Shown: positions 34,101 through 48,907, numbered from the stretch's first letter. The stretch: DNA of 64,000 nt from Hermodice carunculata (GCA_964020975.1 OZ026619.1:98700148-98764147); one strand, 5' to 3'. Notes: generated by a model not told the origin, from the letters alone. Program-made: numbers and translations.

Positions 34101-35219
34101 ATGCAGCCACCTATTACAAACACTTCTAATTCAAACGTCAGATCCAATTCTGTACAAATGGTCGAAAATCACACCGCGACACTGGGACCAGATTATGCGT
34201 ACCCGGAATATAAAATAGTGTGCCTGACATGGGTGTTCATTGGTCCAGTAGTTGGCCTAGTTGGTTTTGTTGGGAACACGCTGTCATTCCTGGTTCTGCA
34301 CAGACAAGCCATGAGGTACACCTCATGCAGTTTCTACGGTCGATTACTTGCCATATTTGACACAATGGTGCTGACGTTCGGATTGTTTCCGAAGTGGATC
34401 AGTAGGGCGCGGAGAGAAGATATAATTGCCAACCATACATCGATTTGTATCTTGCAAAGGTTTCTTTTTATTTATTCGTCAGATGTCGCCACCTGGATTA
34501 TATGTGCACTCACATTTGACCGATTAATTGCTGTCTGCTTTCCTTTAAAAAGAAAAAATTTTTGCACGCTTTCAAGAGCGAAACATTGCCTTCTTTTATT
34601 GATGATAATGGCTTTTGCCAAAAATTTTACAACGTTCCTTAGCAGGGGAACAAAAGCAACTACTGAAGGTAACGTAACAATTGTCGGGAAATGTCACCCT
34701 ATTTCTGAGTATACCTACTATCGAGAAAGAGTTCGACCTTGGATAGCTTTGTTCACAGTGTGCGTCTTCCCTTTTATATTCATTATTATTTGTAATATTG
34801 CTATTATAGTATCACTTAAACGCACAAGAAAAAGACAAGAAAGCACTACAAAAGATAAAACTACCGATGCCGCCACCTTGCGGCAATTAACTGTCACGTG
34901 CTTAGGCATCTCTTTCGCATTTCTTATATTGATGACCCCTGCACCTTCATTGGTAGTGGCACGTAAATATTGGGTGAAAAATAAACAAGACAAAGCAACC
35001 GACCACCTCTTGTCAAAGCTTGCCAATTTGTTAATATATGTCAACAACTGTATTAACTTCTTTATCTATTCACTAACTGGAGCCAAATTTAGATTTGAAC
35101 TGAAGAAAATGTTGTTGGAATATGTCTCCCGTCCCGTCCATAGATTTATGTGTAACATTTTCAAACAAAAAGATAAAGACCGTTCTCTGCAACTCCCTCA
35201 TCTCGTAACTCACATGTAG
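34101..35219 (+). CDS. Rhodopsin-type (class A) GPCR, peptide-receptor-like, copy 2
   Basis: An intact 372-codon intronless frame identical to the gene at 12842-13960 except for residues 153-154, where AAT-TTT (Asn-Phe) replaces ATT-ATT (Ile-Ile). Those residues lie in the second intracellular loop, twelve residues after DRL, a loop that contacts G proteins in class A receptors. The in-frame TAG before the ATG fixes the start. Both copies look functional, so the animal may carry a recently doubled receptor gene. Neuropeptide-receptor relatives are the likeliest family; I do not recognise the ligand class. Confidence 0.9.
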   Translation: MQPPITNTSNSNVRSNSVQMVENHTATLGPDYAYPEYKIVCLTWVFIGPVVGLVGFVGNTLSFLVLHRQAMRYTSCSFYGRLLAIFDTMVLTFGLFPKWISRARREDIIANHTSICILQRFLFIYSSDVATWIICALTFDRLIAVCFPLKRKNFCTLSRAKHCLLLLMIMAFAKNFTTFLSRGTKATTEGNVTIVGKCHPISEYTYYRERVRPWIALFTVCVFPFIFIIICNIAIIVSLKRTRKRQESTTKDKTTDAATLRQLTVTCLGISFAFLILMTPAPSLVVARKYWVKNKQDKATDHLLSKLANLLIYVNNCINFFIYSLTGAKFRFELKKMLLEYVSRPVHRFMCNIFKQKDKDRSLQLPHLVTHM

Positions 35220-36447
35220 TGTATAAATTAGGAAATATGAAATACCAATCAAGCTCAATGAACTTTGACCTTACTGCCTGTAGTGCTCCATACGCGACGA
35301 GACGCCACCATGACGGTCAGTGAAAAAAAGTGAACTACTAACATGGGCAAGCTCATATTGTCGGGAATCTGACCGTTTGCAATTTTGAATATGTATGTGG
35401 CACAAAAGTACATTGTAGAGTCAACAGTAAAATATTTGGACATGGAATTAGACAAATGATCCATACTGTCTGTTAAAAGTATGGATGCGGAGCAACCGGT
35501 TCCTGCAGGGAAAAGTATCGCTGCCAATCTGTAAGAAGTGATGAAGGTTTTCTCTCCCAAAACAAATGACAATCAAAATACACTTGATTGGTCAACTTCG
35601 TGAAGCAGCCTGATAACTGACTGTCATAGAATTCGGTGTTACCCTCATATGAGTATCCGACATTGGGTGTGCTGTGGTTTGATTTGTATGATTATGGAGC
35701 GTTGCAATTAATTACAACTATAGGCACCGTTTGTAAAATCCAATACACTAATTTAGCTTGAAATGTAAAAATTCATGTAATCTTTAATCGTGTCACAAAA
35801 AGTAATAAAGGTGACTGATGGGTTTTTGTTACCCTGGGAAAAATGTCTGAAAAACAAGCTGAAAGCCTGATTTTCTTGATCTGTATGGGATTCGGCATTG
35901 TATGTCCAGACAGTCTTGAGACACCAAAAAAACATTTGTTTAAGCATGGATATTTAATTTTAGCTTATCTATGCCTTTTTGCAACAGTCTGTGAACAAAG
36001 ATGGTGGTACACACTGCAACTGCAGAAAACAGAACACCCATTTGTCAACTGACTGGTTCTTCAAGTGTGCTTTCATTGTACATGCCAGTGTGATGTAATG
36101 ATGGTTAGCTTTGAGGTCACAAACAGCACATAATGGACAATAGCGACAGACCGGTCATATGGCCGCGTTTATGCTGCGCTATTGCAGTGTTCACAAACAA
36201 CCCCATTCATAGACTGGGGAAAAATTGCAGTAATTTTATAATTCCATCAACAGGCCGAAATTTAAATCTGTCTGCTTAAAGTTATGTTTTTTACTGTCCA
36301 GGAGTGTAATTCAGATCTATGACTTCAAACATGTAGAATATTTTATATTTTCAGGTGACAAAACCTCATCAGACACACTTTATCAACGACCCGCATCACG
36401 CTTTATTAACAATTGAAAGGTGCACTGATCAAAAGAATGAATGATCC
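35220..36447. other. No gene recognised downstream of GPCR, copy 2
   Basis: Twin of 13961-15188. Confidence 0.5.
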
Positions 36448-36634
36448 TCAGAAAATCCGTCAGTCCTATTATGCAGACTTCACTTATTGAAAGTTCTGAG
36501 AAAATACATCAGTCCTATTACGCAGATTCGCTTATAGCAAATTCTGAGAAAAACATGTCAGTCCTATTACCCAAACTTCACTTATTGCATATCCTGAGAA
36601 AATATGCCAGCTTTATTGCTCAGACTTTATTGAT
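36448..36634. repeat. ~49-bp tandem repeats, copy 2
   Basis: Twin of 15189-15375. Confidence 0.75.
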
Positions 36635-36812
36635 TGATCAACTTAACTGTCTCGTCGGTTTTTCACTTACAAATGTGATCTTCTATCAGTGAAATAAATA
36701 CATTCAATCCGTAATATCCTCTGACTTTAAACACCCAGGTTATTACTATTTCTTGCAGCAATTGCAAAAGTTTTTTTCCGGCATGAACATACCAAGCTTA
36801 AAGCATTAATAA

Positions 36813-37014
36813 TACAAGAACTTTGCCAGGCCATCCGGGATGGCAAAGTATTCTATCTGCATAACATTAATAATTATACGAGACCTTTGCCGGGCTATCT
36901 TGATGACAAACTATCCTGCCTGGATAACAGTAACCGTAATAATGATACGAGACTTTTTTCCAGGCTCTCCGAGATGGTAAACTATCCTGTCTGGATAACA
37001 GGAATAGTAATGTT

Positions 37015-37079
<65 letters not shown>

Positions 37080-37161
37080 TATTATTATTATTGTTATTAT
37101 TATTAGAGAACTTTGCCAGGCTATATGGGATGGCAAACTATCCTGCTTGGACATTTCATAT
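36813..37161. repeat. ~65-70-bp repeats with (TCA)n(TTA)n, copy 2
   Basis: Twin of 15554-15905, with one fewer TCA unit. The remaining ~600 bp to 37776 are AT-rich spacer. Confidence 0.75.
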
Positions 37162-38975
37162 AGGATTAACATACTTCTATGCATGTAATCTAGTATTAAA
37201 GTAAGAACTGAATTAATCTGAAATCATAAAACTGAGAAATGGTGCATATAAACTCGCCAAAGATGATTTTATTACTGACTCAGAAATATGAATCAACCAG
37301 CCTTTGCAAAAACATGACCTTGCAGGATTGACATGTAGCTTGAGCAATACAAACATGCGTCGATTTATGTCTGTAGTACACCAAGTTATTTTACAAGAAT
37401 GACAAGAAGAAACTCAAGATCTGGAGGGGAAGGAACTGAATACACTGAAGAGTTTCAATTCTGAACTCGCATTGAAAGGTTCGTCATGCCATAGTAATAA
37501 GTTAACTCAAAAGAATGAAAAAAAACCTGAATCCAACATAATGAAACGTCTGCTGCCAGACATCCTATTTTTCTTCAAATAAATGCCACTTGTTTCTTCT
37601 CCAAATACTTTCCAAACATCAATTTGCAAGAATATAACTTCCACCTTTTCCTCTCTGTTGTCATAACGTCTTATAGCTATCATATACTTTACTCCAGTTC
37701 TTCATTTTTCTTAACTAAATCAATTAAACAACTCTGCATGATTGTCATGGCAACCGATGTAACTCATACAGGGTATACACATATGGAACTGTTGCAATAA
37801 ATATCATGATTTGCACTTGTGCGGTGCATTTAATTTCACGTGTGGGTTGGTCTTACTTATCTCATAGCATTTTGAATACAGTCGGCAGGACGTCCCACAA
37901 TTTCGTCTGTCTTCAACATAAAACAAAGACAAATTGAAAATAAAACATCTCAAACATGAACAAGAAACCCATCAATTCCGATGAAATTTATTAAAAGGCA
38001 ACAGGTATCGAAAAGGCTAGAGCACAAAAACATTTTCATTGATGGATATTTTGGCGTTTTAGACAATGATCAACTGCGCCCTACAACAGCTCCAAGCATA
38101 AGTATGACAATTCAGGAACACCAGATCGTATGTCAAAGCATTTTAAACAGATTGACAACATTAACTGAAAAGTGTGATTTTCATCCTTTGTCTGGACCAC
38201 TTTGGCGTTCCGTTTTAATGTTCAGTTCTTCCAATTTACTGGGCAACATGGATGAGTTATGCTTTGGCCACTTGCCACTATCTATATAGTTCCGTCTTTA
38301 TATTTTTGATGTCTTCAAATACCTGGTATCCACCTGAGTGTTTCCTTACACTCCAATCACAAAACACCTGAGTGTTTTCTTACCCTCCAAACAACAGCCG
38401 GTTCAAGGATTAAAAAAAATGCCACAAACCTAATAGATGAACAACCAAGAATTCAAGGTGTAATATAATCAGATTTATTTTTTGGCGATCTGTCACATTA
38501 TTACTACCTGAATGTATTCTCATAGGTTTGCAAGTGTAATGTCTTGAAGTAGACAATGACTAGTGAGCATTGTCTTTACAATGAAGACTGGAAAAAAAGT
38601 GTAACCATTACTTGGTTCAACTTCCGTCCAAGCTAGGTATATCTTAAAGTTCAAGCATTAAAGGAAATAAAGTTTAATTATCACTTTTAAAATCTCAAAG
38701 TTATAATATGTAACTGCAAGTTTTACTTTCACCAAATATATAAAAGCAACAACAAAAAAGAGTCATATTACTATTTCTAACAAATCTAAGTCTTAAAAAT
38801 TAATATGAAGTGTACTAATTGTCGCTGTATAATAAATATCAAATGTATTGACTCCCCATGTGTAATATTTTCCAGTAAGTCCTTAGGTTGTCCAGGTGTT
38901 GCTGTTCTTGTGTATATAAGTCCCAGGTAACGATGACCACTTAGGCAAGCTTGACATGTTGCACTCTTGACCCTT

Positions 38976-38977
<2 letters not shown>

Positions 38978-39038
<61 letters not shown>
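38978..39038. repeat. (TA)n tract
   Basis: About 60 bp of TA. Confidence 0.95.
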
Positions 39039-39045
<7 letters not shown>

Positions 39046-40151
39046 AATCAATGGATTTATGTGTTTTCAAAATTTGACATAAGTCATGAAATAAACGTCA
39101 TTTTTGATCAAGGATCAATTGTCATAACAGGATTTATTTTTTATCTTGAAAGGCTTCAGAAAACTTTAAGAAGAACACCCACTAGTGTCAATTGAATTGG
39201 AACAAAGTGGCCATCATTAAGGAAACAATTCTTAATGTACCCCAAGCCTTAACCAGATACTGCCATTTATTTGTACTTTTCATAAAAACATATCATTTTC
39301 ATTTGTTATCCTAATATAACAAATGGGTTTACGATTTGACTGTTCGCCACTTAGGGATTGCTTCATAAAGCTTACAATTCAAATTCATGGTTATTAATTT
39401 CATCCATAACCATTCACAAGCTTATAATTAGATACTTCAGAGAATACTGGTTAATTTATGCAACACAAAAGGTATTTATAACTTGTTTTGTCACATATGA
39501 AGGTTTGCAAAATATTTTATGTTGCATGATCCGTAAAAACGTTATGTAAATCGAGAAAAATAACTGTTTAAATTTTAAATGCAAGAAATTTTACATGAAA
39601 TACCTTTAATTTAAAAACCATTCTAACGTAAAAAAAATCCCAAGTTAGAATAATATTCCACAATTAATTCCAGAAATTCTTGGAGAAGATTTACTTCCTG
39701 TGCATGTATCATGAGCGAAAGTTGCATGGATAATTTTTTATTATAAAGTGATGACATATGACCCATGAGGCCAACATCCAATGACCTTTGACATCTCTGG
39801 TCAACTTTCCGTTTAATGAAGGATTTATGCCAGATATTTCCTGAAAAAAAGTTAACTATCGCGGTCGCAGTTTTTTGTCTTTTTAATAGGACCATTGAGA
39901 ACAAAAAAAAACTGAAAAATCTACCACAAGGAATGCAACTGTCTGTCTTCCCAATAGGACTATCCACAAAAAATTGTTTTGTCCACAAAGGAATCTTGGC
40001 CGTAATACGCTACCAGAATATGGAAATGAAATTGTCCATTTTTCGGAACTTATAACTTTGGAACCAGTATATAAAATACCTCTTATAATTTTTCTACAAT
40101 TATCACTTCAATAAATACAAATTCTATGAATAAGACTTGATGATATTTAAT

Positions 40152-40276
<125 letters not shown>

Positions 40277-40701
40277 TATACTGAAAAAGCATTCATTCAT
40301 TTATATTTAAATCAATATTTTTTCATTGCAATATCCGTAGGCAACTCCCCTCATGAACATAATTTCTCCGGGTTTTTACACGATAGTGTTATTAACAATG
40401 AACAGGAATCCGTCTACAGGTTTCGGATTTGACCAGTTTCAAATTAAAACCACATGTTTATTATCCAGGAAACCTGTTTTATAGCTTTATAGGCGCGTTT
40501 CTTGCCCAGATTTTAATTTTTTCCATAAACATATCTTGTTAGCGAGAAGACACAATTTAACTATATGTATGCCTCTTTCTGTATTATTGTATTCAACAAT
40601 TCTGTTTAAAATATGTGGTAACCTTTGTTCATTCTGGAACCCTAAAGTGCATAACAGGTTTTAAACCTTTAGTCCATATATAAATTACAACTCTCTCCAC
40701 G

Positions 40702-40704
<3 letters not shown>

Positions 40705-40777
<73 letters not shown>
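40705..40777. repeat. (TA)n tract
   Basis: About 73 bp of TA. Confidence 0.95.
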
Positions 40778-40779
<2 letters not shown>

Positions 40780-43416
40780 TTTTAGACATCCAATTGAATA
40801 ATTCATGCCGATGGAGATCGAATTTTGAAACTAGTTCCCCAAGAAATGTACCAGCTATTCTTTTACTAATCTGTCAGTTATATTTCAGTTCTGAGACCAG
40901 CACTTCGTCATTTCATTTTCCACTTTTAAGAAAAACAAAACTGAATCACTGAACTGTGCACTAAACTTTTAAGCAGCACAATAGAATTCCATTCATGGAA
41001 ATTTTACTGACTTACGTTTTAGCCAGCATATATAAATCCCAATAAATACAATTCCCCTTTCTTTCTTTTGTCTCAATATTTTTTACTGTATATGCTTCTT
41101 TTTGTCCAGAACCACTCTTTACTGTCCATAAGCTAACCTGTTGCTATCTAACCTATATGCATTTGAAAGGACTATAGTCTACCCATACATGTGTCTTAGT
41201 AGGGGCTCCTTGTCTAAACGAAATATTCAGCAAAGACAACCCACATAATGAATAAATATGAACGTAAAAACATAATTTTTTTTAGCCAGATTTGAAGTAC
41301 AATTAGGCAAAACTGGTAACTGTCGTCAGCCGTTGCTTGCTACCGATAGCCCCTGGGGGTTTGAATTATGAAATATATAGGACCATTTTGCTCTAATAAA
41401 CACCGCTTGCAGACATAACACCACACTTCTGGTACAACTTCCAGGTTTTTCCCCCAGCAACCTCTGGAACCGGCAGACCATACAGCCCCTGGTTGCACCC
41501 CTAAATGGGCCACAGAGGGCAGCACAAAGGTATAATGTCTGATGACTAGCATTGTAGAATTTGGCTTGACCAGAGTGGTAGTCATTGTGGTAAGCTGAAA
41601 TCTGTTACAATTATTTGAAATTCAGATTTTGGTATTATGAAATAGAGTGATTTGAATAATTAATTTTGGGAATATTTTTCCGGGGGGTCGGGAATTTGAA
41701 AGTGATATGGGGTGCAGAGTGGTGAAAAGCCAACATGACTGCGTTCAGGTGGGGCAAAGTCAAAAGTTTGGTGTTCATCATATATGTTCATGCCTCTTAT
41801 TTTGTAAGTCAGACTTGAACTTAATTGGTGAGCATAGTCTTCCTGAAAGTTAAAGCTTTTACTCTCACACACGTCTGGATGTGTTATCATGGCCTTTATG
41901 GGAAATTTAATTTAGTGATGCCACCTCCTTTGCCCTTGCACGAAAGTTAAATGATTATCATGAAGCGTACATTTATTATGCCAATAAGCACAAACTTGAA
42001 CAGCCCTGGAGAGCTCCAAAAATAGCCTGTGGTACGCCTAAAGTGATTAATTCTTCACTCATTTCAGACGCCAAGCTGTTATAGCAAGTGCTGAACTGTG
42101 TCCGCTGCAGAAGCCATTTACCGCTCCGTAAGGCAGCACTTGGAATATGAAAAATGTTACCTCCTACTGCATAAACACACATAGAACCCTCGGAAGTAGC
42201 TTCCTTTCTATATAAAGTTATAAAATATGCATTCAAAGGTTTAATTTAAATTAGACTTTGGCTCAGGACCGTGACTAGGTCACCCAACAGTTACGCCCTA
42301 ACACGCCATATTATTTACCGGAAGGTCGTGTAACTTGGAAAACTGAAATCTGACTTCGTAGCATGTTTAAAAAAAAATGAGTATTCACATTCTCATGGCA
42401 AGATGATACCTTTCACAAGGGTTAAAATGTATTACACTCACCTTTTTCTAACAGCCTTGGGCAGTCTAGCAGAATTTATTTAGTCAACGACGAATGAATC
42501 CAAGTGACCATCTGAACCGCCCAACAGGAAAAGCAACGCACCGGTCCAGTTGGCCGTATAAATAGCACCCTACCCACCCACCCACCCACCCATCCACCCC
42601 AAAAAATTGCGGCGTGCTTTTGAGAACTTATTGTCACTTCGGCATCAATTCCACATTTTACCAAAAGGTGTATCTGCAAATTGAACGAACTCTCAGCAGT
42701 AGTCTATTCCACAAAGGGGAAAGACACCATAGAGGTATTTTAAGATCACTACATCTGGTTGTACTAATAGGATGCTTATTGCATTTTTTCAAAACCTTGC
42801 ATTGAAGTTATCACAAATGTAGATAATCGGGGAGTGCGTTCATGAAGCCATACCCCTAAAAAAACAGACATGTGTTAAATAAACGAAAATACATCAAAGA
42901 TGGCGTTGTAAAATCACTGTTCCATATGAAAAAAAAATTAAACCATCGTATGTATGAATATTTTAGCTGCTGTTTTAGCCATCTGTAGTCATATATGCGT
43001 ACCTATTCCATAGAAAACAAATGGCATAACATTTTAGTAACTAAGAAAACTATTCTAACATCGGGAAATATACAGCAACTGGTGCTATCCGTATAACACC
43101 TACGTGCTAGATCCAATTGACATGGGCTATGTGTGCTTGGGCAAGAGGTTTAGTGAAAATTGCGATAAGTATTCACCGATAGTTGTATCATAATTGAGGT
43201 ATCCATGACATAAAGGAGCAGATATGCGCACAATGCTGTTTGTCATATCTCCATAGAAAAAGCCATTACAAATTAATGTGATGAACCAAATCAATGAGTA
43301 AATTCATGTACTGAGATCTGGTACATTTATATTACCACTCTCTATCAAGTAATCTTTCTTTACGGGTTGTATGAAGGAGTGTCTATGCCATCAGGTAAGC
43401 CAAATTAGTTCTTTTA

Positions 43417-43537
<121 letters not shown>

Positions 43538-45966
43538 CTTCCAAACAGTTGTGCTAATCATGTTTTACTGTTTGTAATATTATGATGTGTTTTTGAAGCC
43601 AACAAATATAGTATGGACAATCGGTGCCATTTGTTTGTGACCGTCATATGTTTAGTATAGTTGCTAGCTAAAATATTCTCATAATATGTCAGACAAATAG
43701 GGAATCTAATGAGGACATTAGCTCTAGAGTTGCTGCGGAAACGATTTTTATATATATATTTATGCGTGTTGAAGATCCCGACAATACACTTTAGAAACTG
43801 AATTATCTATTCAGATTGGTTGATAGGAACGTTATGTGTTCATCCGAATATATTACCTATATTTGCACGGTTGACAGAACGTGCATTGGTTTTCGGATTA
43901 AAATGTTGAATATTTAAAAAGTGCATTCGGAATTTTTATGACAGAACAGCTTTGTATCAGACTTTGATATTGTATTGGCAAACCTTCGTAGAACTCGTAT
44001 ACAATTTATAATTTGTCAATTATATATATTTTTTTTTTCTGTTTCACGCAAGGGTCCCGCTTTCATGTTCCGCTTTAAATCTTTTTAGTTCAAAATTTGG
44101 GACTGAGTCAATGGCTTTATTTGGGTGCAGTTCGCCTAGGAAAGCTGTTGACCTGGACTTTTATATTTTCTGGAACTACAGGCGGCTGGTGCTTGAATGA
44201 AATGTGTTTTCATAAGGAATGTTGATCTGGCACCCTTATTATAATTGAGAGCAGTTCGTCTTATGTGGGTCGACTTCAGTTGCAGTTGGCACTGAAAGGG
44301 TTAATTAAAACCGAAACATGAAAAATAGCTGCTGAGAATGAGCCCTGGTCTAGATTTAAATCTTCAAGAACCCAGTAGAATGCACAGTGCTGATACCATA
44401 ATCTCGAAAAGCGTTCTATGCACCTCAAAATAGATCTAGACAAAACTTGATTCATAATTATATTATCTTTACTTCGGCCACTGATCATGAATTCGGAAAC
44501 ACAGTCATTCAATTACCATGTGGTGATCTAATGTGGACTTGGTTAGGTTTTCCAAACCGGTCTCGTAACAAGCAGACTATAAACGTTTTGTCTGCTGTTT
44601 ATTTGTAGCTTCGTGCTTATATGCACTTGGTAAATTCATCCCCAAGGTAGATGATTTCTTCAAAGTTTCAAAATAATCCAGCATGGTTTTACTAGAGACA
44701 ACGTGGACAGTTTCAAAAATTAGCTTTAAAAAATAGAAATATGGTGACAGCAGAACTTCTTGAACAGATTATAGATTGCAGGCTCACGACCCGGCCGTTC
44801 CATGACCAAAAGCGAAAACAAAACCATGAGTCAAAGACTTATTTATTGCATCATTTAAAACATACGTGGCATTATGTCAGTCGTACACATAATATAATAG
44901 ATCTACAACAACGTGTACAATACAAAAACACATCACTATTTATGACCAAAAATGATGGTTAACACAAATGAATCCAGAGCACATGATAACACGATACAAT
45001 TCAATACTATATAAAGTTTAGAGTGACACTGAGAAGGAAAACATCAAACACGAGGGGAAATATATACATTTTAGCACGGGTTCTCCATTTCTATACATAC
45101 AGCCCGAAACGGACCCACAAAGCAGTTTGTTTCATTATCTTGACACTTCATAAAGAACTGAATTTTTTCTTCCGATTTTAGATTTTTAAAATTTAGAAAT
45201 ATTTCCGTTGTTTAATCAATCAATTTTACGTGGATCAGAGAATTTTGAATAACCCGAAATGAGTAAGATTCATTTGCTTCTTAATATAAAGAGAAACTAA
45301 ACAAACCCAAATCTATAAGTCCAAGTACCACCTGAACACTATCAAATCCGATATTCTGAAAGGAAAGTCCTATTCCGCACCATTCACTGAAAAGCTGCAT
45401 AGTTCTTAATCATTATAACAAACTAATTTGTGAAAGGAATAAATCATATTCATAAAATTTGAAATTTTGAAGCAAGCTTTTGGGTTTCATTAGCCTTTAT
45501 ATAAAATCGAACAACCAGAGCGGAACTCAGCGCAAGACTAGGTTCGGTGCCATTAATTCCCGAACAAGTCATTCTGCTAATTGGCGGCACCATGTTTGCA
45601 TGTACAATAATAATAATAATAATATCTTTATTAAAACCCCCATGGTTGGGGAAAGTAAAATCATACACAGATAAATCAATACAGGCATGATACCATAAAT
45701 TATACAGCAAATCACATACAAATAAATAAATAATAAATCAATAAGTAAGAAAATAGGGAAGCCCGACACTTGCGTAGCTTATGAAAGAGGGGCCACACTC
45801 TTACGGTAGGCTGGACCAACGTGAGAGCTCGGGAACAAAGAGAGCTCACAGGTCGAACCCCCACCTTATGAGAGAGGGACTCCAGCCATTAACCAATCGA
45901 GATTGGCTGAGAAACATCAAGTAATAAAGTCCCTGGAGCACAGACCGACCTCGCCACACACCCAAG

Positions 45967-47206
45967 CTAAAAAGCTCGAGTGAGCAGCAAAGCCAATCGA
46001 TGCTCCAGAGAACTCCTATTATTATAATCTTGGTGATTCAACAGGTAACTCAACGAGTCAGTAATGCCATGTGGTGGCGTGCCAGCACTGCCCAACCTAT
46101 AAATAGCACGTCTGGTGGTAGCGCACCTATTATTTACGTGTGTATTAAATGTGCCTCTATTAGAATAGGTGACTCCTAGAATTTCAATCTCATCAACAGT
46201 ATCAATAGGATCAGATCCAAGGGTCCAATGAAAAGACGGAACATTTTTTGTGAGATGAAATGGACACTTTTTCCCAGTCGCCATACATTTAGATTTGGTG
46301 CGACTGAAGGAAAACTGCCAGTCATCAGCATATTTAGTACATATATTAATGAGCTCTTGGAGGCCAGAAATAGTGGCTGAGAACAGTGTAATGTCATCCG
46401 CATAGGCCACACAATTCAGTTTAGTGTCACCTATGCGGATACCATAATTAGCATCCTGCGGTTTACACAAGAGACCATCAATAAAAATATCTGGGAGAGA
46501 GAATGCTCCCCTGGCGCGTGCCACGGGTCACCTGAAACCGATCACTAAATATGTCTTTCCATTTAACAACAGACTAAAGGTTTTTACACCATTTATAAGG
46601 GAAAAGCCAGTCGGTTGTATTAACCTGTCCCCAAAGTTTATAAAATAATCCCTCAAGCCAGATCTTGTCAAAGCATTTAAGGGCATCTAAACTACAGATA
46701 TATACAGGGGAATTTTTGGCACTGTAAAAAGAGATGATATCGTTTAATAAAGAAGTACACATATCCGTCCCTCTCATTTTTCTAAAGCCGAATTGAGTAT
46801 CACAGACAGTGTCTGAAATGTCAATAGACAATTCGGCCAATTTGGAATATATGGAGCACACAGTAATAGGGCGATAATTAGAGGGATCGTTGGGATTCAA
46901 CCCAGGTTTTTTTAGTATAGGGACGATAACTCCGTTCTGTAAAACATCAGGAATAACCGTATAATTAAAAATGAAAGTATAAAGAGCAGACAAGTGTTTA
47001 CACAAAATATCACTTTTCCCATACACAAAATGACCAGAAGTCACCCCGTCCAGGCCAGGGGAACTATTAAAAGAAAGTGAAGAGATATAAGTCTTAATAT
47101 CATTAGGAGAAATATGCTTATCAGGGTGGTTAAAGATATACTTCTTAAATTTCTGCTGGACATCAAGACAAACCTTCTCATCTGGTGAATGGGGGGAGTC
47201 ACCCAT
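45967..47206 (-). pseudogene. LINE ORF2, reverse transcriptase part
   Basis: SPGLDGVTSGHF, VPILKKPGLNPNDPSNYRP, FGFRKMRGTDM and SLDALKCFDKIW are the N-terminal RT blocks (47206-46574). The RGTRQGSILSP block spans about 46525-46490 in a different frame, followed by NCVAYADDITLF (YADD catalytic box at 46403-46392) and EILGVTYSNRG. At least one frameshift separates the palm blocks. The C-terminus fades near 45967, and about 340 bp of 3' untranslated sequence precede the tail. Confidence 0.85.
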
Positions 47207-47539
47207 GATACTCTCACACTATTGGGCTAAATCGTTAACCTGCGGTGCTGAGTTAGGATTTTTCTTCAGACTCCTGTTAATTCTATTCCAAAATTGCGGT
47301 AATTTTCTCTCATTATATAAACTGTCCGTGACACGAAATTTGTTGTTACTTTGGGGCACAATATATTGCCTAGTCGTGCGTCTGAATTTCTTTTTGACGT
47401 GTTTCCATGACTCAAATACAGGTCCAGATTTGGGGCGACCATTGTCGACCCACAGATGCCACCAAAACTTTTTCTGATCTCGGAGTTTACACAGCTCCGG
47501 GCACCAGTAGGACTTAGGGTTGTAAACTTTTTCCGGGGT

Positions 47540-48907
47540 TCAGCCTGCTGACCGGGCTGCATCATGTATAGTTTTATTAATGTTTTTTATATAATTATCT
47601 GTGAGGGTTTGCAAGTCCTCACTACAACTTGTAGAATCAATGAGAGGAATAGAGTTAAGTTTCTCGGTCAGTATTGACCTATATTTCTCTCGCTTACTTT
47701 TGTCATACCAATTAGGAATTGGAAACATCTTTATATGCTGTGATTTAACACCATTTTTACACAGACTAAACGGTATCTTAAGCTGCAAGCGTAAAGGTAG
47801 ATGATCACTTGTGTTTCTATCGTCAAGTGGGACAATATGACAAGATACTACGTTACATACATTGTGCGACAGAGTTACACAGTGATCAATCCAAGTATAT
47901 GTATTCAACGCATGACAAAAATAAGTGTAATTGGTAGGTTGTTTAACACAAAAGTCAAGTACAGTTAGGTGATTTTCAGACAAGAAATTATACAAAATCT
48001 GGCTATGTGCATTAAAACCGGCCTGACGATACCAGCGTTTATCTAACATCTCCTTATTTGGCAGCTGAGTATTCCAGTCGCCACACAGAGTTATTGGGGC
48101 TACAATAGCATATTCGTCAATGAAAGACTGTAGAGCGTCCAATGTATTTAAAAAAAGTATCTGTTTGGAGGGGCTTACCTCTATCATAATATGGCATATA
48201 CAATGAAACTAAAATATGAACAATTTCTCCAGATGTATCGGTGATAGCCGCAGTCACAACTCGGTTACTCAGCACTTGAAGCTCGTGAGAGCCCATGAAA
48301 TCTTTCTGCTTAATAATAAGAGCCACGCCTCCAAAGGGGCGTCCTATACAGTATAGTCAGCGTCCACATCGTCCATACCTGACTTAGCGATCACATTAAA
48401 CTTTTCATGACGAGCGGAATTCTGTAATACTTGGTCAATAGTATGAATGTTTTCTGGCCTCAGCCACGTCTCTGACAAACACAGTACATCACATTGAGTT
48501 AAACGGTCTAAAATATAAGCACTCGATGGAATGAAACCTTTACAATTAAAAGATTCTATTGATAAGGTAGAGTCACTACAGTCATTACTAGCACGAAAAG
48601 ATTTAATACATGAATCCCTGGGACAATAATTGTCTATTTGGCGAGGTTTCGTATACACTTGGTCTATAATAGGGCCCGTACATGGGTGTAAAGAACTGTC
48701 CGTGTGGTGTGTAGTGACGATGTTGTTGAGGCGGCTGCTGCAAGGTTGGACTGAACTGTGTCCCCGGCATGACGTGGGGATAGTAGATCTGGACCCTAGC
48801 GGGTGGGGGGGGGGGAGGGTCGTGAAAGGGCTCCTCGCTGGAGGTGGTCCTCTGTGACGACTCCTGGATGCTTCTGGTATTATTTTTCCGCCGATTTTTA
48901 TTTCCAT
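47540..48907 (-). pseudogene. LINE ORF2, APE-type endonuclease part
   Basis: A Pro-rich N-terminal extension overlaps the ORF1 end. The endonuclease starts at SIESFNCKGF, then VLCLSETWL, later ITLCGDWNTQL (the GDWN block), TWIDHCVTL and the closing TSDHLPLRLQL (SDH catalytic histidine). The pieces sit in more than one frame (48907-48344, 48326-48117 and 48187-47540), so at least two frameshifts are present. In intact relatives this enzyme nicks the target DNA to prime reverse transcription. Confidence 0.8.

Larger units (their letters stand above)
16521..37776. repeat. Second, complete copy of the ~21.26-kb tandem unit
   Basis: The unit runs from the first base of the transposon's left inverted repeat to the GGGTAT that also closes copy 1. 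It contains the transposon (16521-27355) and 10.4 kb of flank with the GPCR gene (34101-35219). What follows 37776 (ACACATATGG) differs from what follows 16520 (CCTTAGCGCC), as expected for a head-to-tail duplication. The alternative is an assembly join of two near-identical haplotype or repeat copies, which cannot be excluded from the sequence alone. Confidence 0.9.

Noticed and set aside
37981-38289. 102-codon ATG frame
   Set aside because: No recognised motif, no splice context and composition like the surrounding spacer; kept only as a note.
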